NCBI RefSeq assembly: GCF_050624435.1
Contig: NC_134530.1
Span: 147,786,721-147,850,720 of the forward strand
Source: Tenrec ecaudatus
Taxonomy: Eukaryota; Chordata; Mammalia; Afrosoricida; Tenrecidae
Length of the DNA: 64,000 nt
Direction of reading: 5' to 3'
The notes under the pieces were generated by a model. The model was not told the origin of the DNA. It worked only from the letters and a program-made list of their open reading frames with translations, and did not search any database. The position numbers and the translations under genes were made by a program. Numbering within the stretch: the first letter of the stretch is position 1; every line of letters starts with the position of its first letter. Of this stretch, positions 56,088 to 64,000 are shown one piece after another.

Positions 56088-57019
56088 ATCATCACCACCA
56101 CCAGTTTATTAAAGCATCGTCATTTCAAAAGAGATGAAGCAGGTCCGGAGGTTTGAGAAGGACATCCTAAACATGGATAACGATTCACTCTGGAGGTGAA
56201 GCAGGTGCCCCCTCTTGAGTTGAGGTGAGGATGTAGTCTAGGGGAACTTCTAGTTTCTAGACAGCACTTTCAAAGGGGAGAGGGTTGCTGCTCTCCCGAT
56301 GGTCAACAACTTTCTAATTACTTACTCAGTTCATCCTTGGATCTCAGACATCGTTCCTTTCCGTTCTATCTGGGTTGCTGCTCTTGGTCAGTGTGTCTCA
56401 GAATTAACTCTGAGTACAGCCCTGTGCCAGCGTTTTGGTGGGGGCTGGCTGCAGGGTAGAGGTGTTTGACAAGCCAGTCCTCACAGAATGCTTTGTTCCC
56501 CTTAGCAGACAAGGCAGAAGTCCCTGTCTGTCCTTGCCATAACCTTCCGTCAAACATACTGCAGAGTAAATCCAGGAATGGAGAACAAGTTGTATCGTTT
56601 GGGCACTGGGCGAGTGTGCTAATACTCTGGTAACACTGAGGAGCTGAAACCAAACGGACTGCAACATTGTGTGCAGTCTTTCCACAGAAATTTATCACTA
56701 TCCATAAAATAGTATACTTATTACAATAAATATATTTTCACAAATCCAGTTTAGATATATCAATATTCCTACAAGCGGTGCCCAACTACCCAATAAGCAA
56801 GGTAGGCACAGATTTACTTGTGCTTACTTACTAATCTGCTTCTAGGTATGGCTGTTAGCTCTTTCTCTCCCAAATCCAAATCACCTTCTACAAAGTCAAA
56901 AACTCTTTGCAAGTGCATAGAGTGCATCATCACAGACCAGGTCAGATGTGCCAATAAACCTGGTATGTTTTTCACTACATTTTTGATATGGCATAATCCA
57001 AGCTGTCAGGATTGGCCAG
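55551..57019. other. Unclassified intergenic sequence with a microsatellite
   Basis: (TC)n(AC)n at about 56,017-56,087. No gene or known repeat identified; several short open frames lack any protein pattern. Confidence 0.5.
56017..56090. repeat. Compound (TC)n(AC)n microsatellite
   Basis: A run of TC units then about 25 AC units followed by CATCATCACCACCACC. Confidence 0.95.
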
Positions 57020-57210
57020 CCCCTAACACATCATCACAGATCCAGTAGGCACAATTGTACAGTGATAATAAGTGAAGATTCTAGTAAAGTCATTGAGAGC
57101 ATGAGAGATAGAAGAGAGATTGAAATAATGAAGTCAGACACATTTCATGGTAGCATGTTCACCTCAGCCTCATTTTGGGGTCCACGTGGAGAGGGAGGGA
57201 GGGAGGGAGG

Positions 57211-57244
<34 letters not shown>

Positions 57245-57757
57245 TTTATTGCTAACCAAGGCTTTTATATTCTCTGGGGACATTCAAGCCCCCTAATTAC
57301 AGGTGAAGACATACGTCATAAGAAAGGGTTGTGGTATAGGTAATACAGTAATGGGAAGGGGTGATATAGGGGTATCCACTCAATAGGAAGAGGAGGGATT
57401 GAGGGTATACATGTGACAAGATGTAGGGATTCTAGATTCAGTTTGGCAGCCTCACTTTGGATGTCACTGAGCTGGTTTGACCTATTCTCTGACTCACTGT
57501 AGAAACCATTATCAGTAGGGTGTAAACCCACCCTACAGGGACCAGACTAATGGCTGCAAGCCTTTAGGGAGAAGTAGCCCATTGTCCTTAACAGCAGGGA
57601 GTGGGCCCCTCCTGTGGTGGGACCAGACAGTAGTCTGACAGCTGACTGCCTTCAGGGAGGTAACTTGACAATCATTTACCCTTAGCTGCAAGCAGTGTCC
57701 TAAGTCTAACATATATTTGAGGGAGACAGTGTGGGAGAAATCTTTCTGTTTCCCACA
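57020..57757 (-). mobile_element. Solo LTR, family A, copy 3
   Basis: Minus-strand order: TGTGGGAAACAG start (57,757), U3, TATA-like ATATAAAAGCC near 57,270, AATAAAT near 57,250, an expanded CT/CCCT tract (57,183-57,245), CCACGTGGACCCC, then GTGTTAGGGGCTGG. No retroviral gene sequence adjoins it. Confidence 0.7.
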
Positions 57758-57919
57758 CCAAGCAAAATTGTTCATTCCAGGATAATAAGTAAGAACTAGG
57801 AAGACTGTGTTTACTTTGCTTTGGGGCTAATTCACCCACCAGAGGGTTAGAACTAGTATATCCTAATTTACCTGTTGAATCTTCTAACATGTTCAGGTCA
57901 GAACTGTATTCTCTTACTG

Positions 57920-58040
57920 CCAAACTTACCGCCACTGAGTAGACTCTGACTCATGGCAACCTTGTAAGACAAGGTAGAACTGCGCCTGTGGGTTTATGAG
58001 ACTGTAACTTTATGTAACTTTATAGAGCCTCCTCATTCTG
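57920..58040 (-). repeat. AfroSINE 3' part
   Basis: Antisense: 'TACCGCCACTGAGTAGACTC' and 'CATGGCAACCTTGTAAGACA'. Confidence 0.82.
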
Positions 58041-58164
58041 TGACCATGAATCAGGGATATGAGCAGGCCTGCCTTCAGGCAGAGCATATTGGAATATGGC
58101 TCATGTCTACAGCCCTTTGATAGCCCATGGAGAAGAAATCTCCTTAAGGGACTTGCCTGGGTCT

Positions 58165-58375
58165 GTCCTGGATGCTGTTATTGCTGATGTTAGGTGCCAT
58201 TGAGTTGGTTACAACCCTTAACGCCCCTATGCACTACAGAGAAACTGCCTGGTCTACGTTACCAACCATGATGTCCTTCTCCAGGGACTGGTCTCAACCG
58301 ACAGCATGGCCAAAGTACATGAGACCAAGTCTCACCATTCTTGCCTTTAAGGAGCATTCTGGCTGCATATTTTCA
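58165..58375 (-). mobile_element. RTE-type LINE 3' fragment
   Basis: Antisense of the family at 1-350: 'ATGTCCTTCTCCAGGGACTG', 'CCAAAGTACATGAGACCAAG' and 'CCTTTAAGGAGCATTCTGGC'. Confidence 0.82.
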
Positions 58376-59430
58376 CAAAGAATGTCTTATTCTGTGTACA
58401 AATATTTCCCATAACAACTTTGTTTTAAATATCCTTGAACCTCACAAGTATAAAATTATCATTTCAAACTGTCTTTATCACATTTTATTATTCCACTTGG
58501 TAATCAACATGATAAGGCTTCTGTATGGTTGGGTCCAGAGGAAGTCTCCAGGGTAGGCAGAGGGAAGCCACTGAGGTCTGTTATGGACTTTGCGGTCTGG
58601 GGAGCCTGACATCAAGAAGCTTCTGAAGGTCAGCCTGGGGGATGGCGAGCCTGGCCGCTATAACTGTGCATGGAGTCTTGCCCGAAGCGCCTCGACGTGC
58701 CCCTCCTGTGTTTCCCCCCACTGCCTTGTCCTAGTTTCCCTCTTCTCCTGAACCTCTACTATGAGTTGCTGGTAGGGAGCCTGACTCTTGGTCAAGGTGA
58801 CCTTCCCAGGAGGCTGCCGAGTGTCCTCAGAGCACAGCAACTGTCTACACCCAAAGTGAGGGGACTGGGAAAGAGAGAGCAAGGAAGAAGCCTCAACCAC
58901 TATTGTAAAACTTCCAAGAAAAGGTTTTCACAGACAAAGAAACCCTCTTTGATGGCTATGAAGTGGGAGGGGACATCACTGGGCAGAGGGTGGAAACATC
59001 ATCTGGGGCAAAGGGGACCGCAGTCTGCAATAAAGGGAGGCCGGCAACCATGGGGGTTAATGATTGTACAGCTCTTCTTGATATGATTGCACTAGTGAAT
59101 TTTATGACATGTGGATGCAGTGCTAACAAAACTGTGTTTTTTTAAAAAGACATGGGGACAGAGGAAGAGAGGGGAGGAGGGCAGGAGTTAAAGGCAACAG
59201 AGGTAAACACTGTGATATGCTCATCCTGCAATGGCAGTGATGTAAAAGAAGATGCAGGTTGACCGGGTGTAGGAGGGAGAATAGGAGTAGAACCATGAAC
59301 ACAGATAGGTTTGGCAGAAGGTCTTTGCACCTTTGCTGCAAATGTACTCAGGGATGTGGTGGAGCTGAAAGGAAGAGAAGGTATGAAAATGTCTTAGACA
59401 TTACCAAACACCCGGAGGGAAGGAGTCACT
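58376..59430. other. Unclassified intergenic sequence
   Basis: 59,040-59,145 resembles an old L1 end ('AGTGAATTTTATGACATGTG'). No gene found. Confidence 0.45.
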
Positions 59431-60165
59431 GGGCCTGGGGGTTCAAGGACATCATCTCAGGGAACAATGTTGAGCATGACTAGTAACTGGGATCTTAAAG
59501 CTTATGAGTGGCCATCTAAGGCACAACTATTGGTCTCTTCCTGTCCACAGAGGAAAGAAGAGCTATGCAAACCGAAGACACAAGGAAACAATGCATCCCG
59601 TGGATTCATAGGCCATCGGAGCATCAGCCTCTGAAGCCTTGAGGCCAGAAGAACCAGGTGGTGCTTAACCTCTATTTCCACCCGCTCTGTAAGGGATCAC
59701 ATTAAAAGGTCCTGGCTCGGTGGCCTCCATCGCGTGCTTGGATAAGCACAGCATGACTTACTGCAAGCCCAGTAGCCACTTCTCGGGAGAAAGAAGAGCC
59801 CTTTGCTCCCATACAATTTACAAAGCCCCGAGACCCTCTCTGGGGCCACCGTGAGCTGGAAATGACTTGGTGGCAGTGGGTTTGTGTGGCATGGCAGAAA
59901 AACGTAACAAAACTCACTAACCAGATAGAAATGGGTGGGACTCCTGGAGCCCATAATCCTTAGACTCCCCCCACCCACCCACCCACCCACCCACCTTCAG
60001 GTCTGGAAATGAACTCATCCCCGTGGTTCAAATTTAGCCAGATAAAATACAAGTCTTTATGAGGAAAATTTACACTAGTGAGGTACACACTTCTTTGAGG
60101 AATCAACCCTTTAAGATCAAAGTTCAGAAGGGTTAGGAAAGGCGGAAATAAAACAATGAACACAC
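59430..60165 (+). repeat. Recurrent element X, copy 3, with AfroSINE inserted
   Basis: 'ACTATTGGTCTCTTCCTGTC', 'AGGCCAGAAGAACCAGGTGG', 'CTAACCAGATAGAAATGGGT' and 'CACTAGTGAGGTACACAC' follow the X order. The AfroSINE at 59,716-59,885 splits it. A (CCCA)n run lies at about 59,970-59,994. Confidence 0.65.
59716..59885 (+). repeat. AfroSINE inside element X
   Basis: 'CCATCGCGTGCTTGGATAAG' head and 'GTGAGCTGGAAATGACTTGG' tail. Confidence 0.82.
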
Positions 60166-61104
60166 AAAGGCAGCGGAATACAGGATTGCACAGTGAGGGG
60201 ACTGCAAGGAAGGGAATGAAACACAGTGTATACGCATGGCTGCATGGGAAACTGAGGACTGGCTCTGCAAACTTTCACTCAACTCACAAGAAAATGTTTA
60301 CAAGCTGCAGCAGCAGCCGCCGAACTGTCCAAATAAACCATCACGCCCGCCCACCACAGAGTGTCAACATGGATCCTGTACTTATTCTTCCTTTGGAAGG
60401 AAAGCTTATTTTTTAAATTATGGTATTTCAGTGGGGGCTGTCCTCCCCCTTCCATGCCCGGGCCCCTTCCCCGGACCCCTTTCCCCCGCTCAGGTAGCCC
60501 AGCCCTCACCGCACCTGTGACCTGACTTCCTCCCTCAAACCTCCCTACAGAACCCACATTCTCTGAGTCTCCCCAGCTTCTCAGAGCAGGGCAGGGGCCC
60601 CCCTGTTCTCAGCATGCCATCAGGTGTTCTGGGCCCCCCCTCAGTGTGTGGGTTTGTATTTATTTCTGCCTGTCTCCCCTACTTATAGTGTGTAACCTCC
60701 TACAGAGCAGGAACCTCACAGCCGGAGCCCCTGCTTGCAAGCAGCAGGATGAACATTCTCTGAGCCCTGCAGGAAGGCAGGGCATGCTCTCCAGTGGGCA
60801 TTGACCTCAGAACAGGCAGAGGCCTGGGGTCCAGGGTCTTAAGGGGAGACTTCCCTGCATCCTGTAGCATGTGGGTAGGGACTTAGTGAGCCGGAGGGGA
60901 CAGTGACCTCTAGCCGCTGGTTTTGTACCCGAGAACTGGCTTTGTACCCGAGGACGGCCCGAGCCAATGTTTCTCAACATTGCTCCTTGACGGCCCTGTG
61001 CACCAGTATAGAATTGTGGTTGACTTTCCAGAGGGTCGGCCTTGCTGCCAAGTTTCCTCCGGGTAGCCTCGAACCTCTCATCAGTAGGGACCTTGCTGCA
61101 ATTA
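60166..61104. other. Unclassified, GC-rich intergenic sequence
   Basis: 60,440-60,900 is C-rich with no CpG island character. No gene recognised. Confidence 0.5.
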
Positions 61105-61195
61105 CAAATGTCACACAGCACCACGCCATCGAGCCCATTCTGACTGATGAGGACCCGATGGGACAGAGTAGCACTTACCTAGGGGCTTTCTGAGA
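61105..61195 (-). repeat. AfroSINE 3' part
   Basis: Antisense: 'CACGCCATCGAGCCCATTCT' and 'GACCCGATGGGACAGAG'. Confidence 0.85.
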
Positions 61196-61467
61196 CTAAT
61201 GTCTTTTTGTTGTTGTTGCTTTTATGAAACAAAAGAAATTGAATTTCAGACTATGACATGAATTTCAAAGATAATACATAATGTGTGCCTTTGTAGTTAC
61301 ATGTATGTTTATATGACATACAGTCCGGGCAAACCTCGTCTCTCTTGTTGATGAAGCTCAGGGACCATGCTTGTAGGACTCTGTGGGGAGGGAATGTTGC
61401 TGTTGCTTTTTTCCCCTGACAGGTTCTGCTGGTCCCCTGCATGTCTGGGGGAGTGCTCCATGGCTGT

Positions 61468-61470
<3 letters not shown>

Positions 61471-61507
<37 letters not shown>
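61471..61507. repeat. (CA)n microsatellite
   Basis: About 18 uninterrupted CA units. Confidence 0.97.
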
Positions 61508-61509
<2 letters not shown>

Positions 61510-61611
61510 CTGTTTCCATGGTAACCCAAGCACTCAGGCTATGATGCATTCCACCTCCTCACTAGCCCCCTCCCTGGTCATTTGAGAGTAACTTGTTATC
61601 GGAATAGAAAA

Positions 61612-61930
61612 CCTTGATACCAAGGGGTACACGTTGTGCTGCCAACCACAAGGCCAGCCGTTCAAAACCACCAGCCACCCTGGGGGAGATAGATGAGGCT
61701 CTCTACTCCAGGAAAGCAAATGTTCTGAGAATGATGGCAACAAGTGTACAAATGTGCTCGACATGATGGATGGATGGATGGTGATAAGAGTTTTATGAGC
61801 TCCCAATAAAATGATTAAGTAAATAAATAAAACCTTATCTTTCTCCCAAAGGAGCACCTGGTGGTTTCAAACTGCTGACCTTGTAACCACAAGCCCAACT
61901 CATAACAAACTACATGCCCAGGGCTCCTAG
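61612..61930. repeat. Two inverted AfroSINE heads around an L1 tail
   Basis: A plus-strand AfroSINE head (61,612-61,712), an L1 3' terminal fragment (61,713-61,830; 'CCAATAAAATGATTAAGT') and an antisense AfroSINE head (61,833-61,930; 'CTTTCTCCCAAAGGAGCACC'). Confidence 0.8.
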
Positions 61931-62854
61931 CTGCAACCCTTGTGCAACTTGAACTATTTCTCTGACTCCTCGTGACCCTCCATAAAGGTGCCTAAACAGC
62001 AGGTCCTAGACTTTTGATCACTAACAGGCAAATAAGAGAAGGTTCTCAGAGTTATCTGACCTTTCCAGGTGACATCCACATCTCAGCCTCGAGAGAGTTA
62101 TAAAAGCTCCACATAGATTGCATTAAGTGAAGTCACTCTTCATCTGTGAGCCTGTGGAATGTAGAATAGCTGGTTGGGCAGGAGCAGGGAAGATTGAAAA
62201 AGTTTGGGGCAAAATGGAACACAAAGGCAATGGAAAATCTCCATGAACCTTTTGTAGGCTCTGCATACAGGCTATTCCACACAAGTGGCACTAGCACAAA
62301 GCAGACATTTCCCTCACAAATGGGAGAAAGTGGAGGAAAAGATGGGACAATAGGCACCAAGCCCTAAACTCAACAGACAGATTGCATTAGATCTCCAGGC
62401 TAGAAAAGAAGTCTCTGTGCCCTGCCCCTGAGATTTGGGTGTGGGCCAGATTCTCTTCTCTGGGCTGAGATCACAGGTCATCTCTGTGCCCCTGGGCGGC
62501 CTCCTCTTCCCAGGTCTCAGCACCCGCTCCCCTCCACACTTAAGCCTCTGGGAAGACATTGTTGACTTTGGAGAGAATGTGGATCAACAGGATTTGTACG
62601 CCTTTTGAGTGAGATGTATACAAAAAGTACCTAACATCAAATTATGGACTAGTCACACTGCATCAGTCAGGTTCAATCTGGAAAACAGAGCACAATATCG
62701 ATTTCAAACCGAACGGATCCCAAAGATGGGCTACTCGAGCAACAAAACACACCTGTGCTTCACTGTGCCCCTCACTCGTCTGCCGGGAATGGTTGGCTCT
62801 GAGCTCACCGCTGCGTGGGTGCAGTGAAAGTCAGGGGAGATGGTTCGGTATCGT
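61931..62854. other. Unclassified intergenic sequence
   Basis: No coding pattern, RNA gene or clear repeat recognised. Confidence 0.5.
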
Positions 62855-63118
62855 TTGTGGCTGCTGTTCTCTTCTTCGCGCTGTGGAGTCGGTCCAGACC
62901 CATAGCAACCCTACAAACAGCAGAAGGAGACACTCGGTGCCCGGTCCTGCGCCAGCTTCACAGTGCCTATGTCTGAGCGCATGGTTGCAGCCATTGTGTC
63001 AATTCAGTTTGTCGAAGGTCCTCCCTTTCTCCCGGCGCCCCTCCACTGTACCGAGCATGGCGTCATTCTCTAGGGTCTGCTCTCTCCTGACAACATGTTC
63101 AAAGTATGTGTAGCGAAG
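62855..63118 (-). mobile_element. RTE-type LINE 3' fragment
   Basis: Antisense, diverged: 'GTGGAGTCGGTCCAGACCC', 'ATGGTTGCAGCCATTGTGTC' and 'CCTGACAACATGTTCAAAG'. Confidence 0.78.
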
Positions 63119-63154
63119 GGTTGTCAGCCCGGTTGCTAAGTAGCCTTTTGGTTC

Positions 63155-63345
63155 CAAGGCCAAAAACCCAAAACAAACTCACTGCCATTGAGTGGATGTG
63201 GATTCATCGTGAGCCTACAGGGACAGGGCAGGGCTGCCCTGGTGAGGGTGCGGTCCAGGATTCGAAAACCCTGCTTTTCTCAGTGGTGGTGTCAGAGCAC
63301 TGCTCTTGCAGGTAGCAACCCAACTCAGAGCCACTCCACCTCCAG
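63155..63345 (-). repeat. AfroSINE
   Basis: Antisense: 'AACTCACTGCCATTGAGTGG' tail to 'GGTAGCAACCCAACTCAG' head. Confidence 0.85.
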
Positions 63346-63629
63346 GACACGTCTGTTTCGTCTGTTGGCGCCCATGGAACTTTCCACAGTCTTCGCCAGC
63401 ACCACAATGCAAATGAAACAATTCTTCTTCAGGCTTCCTTATTCAACGTCCCACTTTCACATGCCTATGAGATGATTGAAATACCATGACTTCAATCAGA
63501 CACACCTTGGTCCTCACAGTGTTCCTCAGTCTCGCACTTTAAAGAGGTCTTTGTGAAGCAGATTTACGCAAAGCCATGTGCCATTTGATTTCCTCATTGC
63601 TGCTTCCATGAGCATTGATTGTACATCCA

Positions 63630-64000
63630 CACATGTCAGGGGAGCCCCCTCCTAACACGTCATCACAGGCCCGGCAGGTGCAATTGTACAGCCGGCCTGT
63701 GTGGAGATTTAGTAAAGTCATAGAGAATAAGAGAGATAGAAGGGAGAGTGAAATAATCGAGTCACAGACATATTTCATAGTAGCATGCTCATCTCAACCC
63801 CACTTGGTGGTCCACGTGAGGATGTGGAAGGTGAGAATGGCAGGGGAGACAGCTACTGGGGGGGGGGGGGCGGACTGGAGGAGAGGGACCAGAGGAGAGG
63901 GGATGGGAGAAAGAGGATGGGGATGCAAGAGATTTATTTCTAATTGAGGCTTATATATCTTTCGGGGGCATGCAAGCCCTCTAATTGCAGGTAAAGACGT
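63630..64000 (-). mobile_element. Solo LTR, family A, copy 4 (cut by window edge)
   Basis: 'CCTAACACGTCATCACAGGC' (antisense 3' end), 'GGTGGTCCACGTGAGG' and a purine-rich tract with a 12-G run at about 63,860, then 'GATTTATTTCTAATTGAGGC' with the antisense polyadenylation and TATA region (TTATATA). Confidence 0.65.

Overview
This is a stretch of mammalian nuclear DNA, almost certainly from an afrotherian and most probably a tenrec such as Echinops telfairi. Three things point there. AfroSINE-type tRNA-derived SINEs, which share their 3' tail with an RTE LINE, occur throughout. One L1 lineage recurs with a distinctive 3' UTR ending in a 'CCCAATAAAATGATT'-like motif. There is also a SPIN-like hAT transposon at 42,703-43,388; as I recall, SPIN is reported among afrotherians only from tenrec. 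The species call is inference; the repeat families are read from the sequence.

The window holds one recognisable protein-coding gene, SLC16A1 (monocarboxylate transporter MCT1), on the minus strand. A CpG-island promoter and a non-coding first exon lie near 27,770-27,850. Four coding exons follow at 14,482-14,698 (the exon starts at 14,734), 12,986-13,129, 8,474-9,340 and 5,268-5,422. All splice sites are GT/AG, every junction is in phase 1, and the joined reading frame is open for 460 codons. Up to residue 410 the numbering matches my recollection of human MCT1 without an indel, and K38, R143, D309, R313 and F367 are all present. The protein ends about 40 residues early in the cytoplasmic tail. 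A 29-codon upstream ORF, created by the exon 1-2 splice, overlaps the main start codon as ATGA.

Layout: 1-5.2 kb is 3' flank and possible 3' UTR with RTE, SINE, L1 and LTR copies. 5.27-14.73 kb holds the coding exons and introns 2-4. 14.74-27.77 kb is intron 1, with its distal part full of nested L1, SINE and mariner copies and 25.0-27.4 kb nearly repeat-poor. 27.46-28.28 kb is the CpG island. 28.3-64 kb is upstream intergenic DNA without a gene I can recognise, built from nested transposable elements. The largest is a decayed, nearly complete L1 at about 47.82-54.74 kb on the minus strand. Several insertions keep visible target-site duplications, so relative ages can be read (older L1 < young L1; AfroSINE < L1; repeat X < SPIN < L1).

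I found no new multi-gene system, CRISPR array or RNA gene. The observations most worth a second look are the shortened MCT1 tail, the ATGA upstream ORF, the SPIN insertion with its three-level nest, the mariner fragment and an unnamed recurrent element (called X here).
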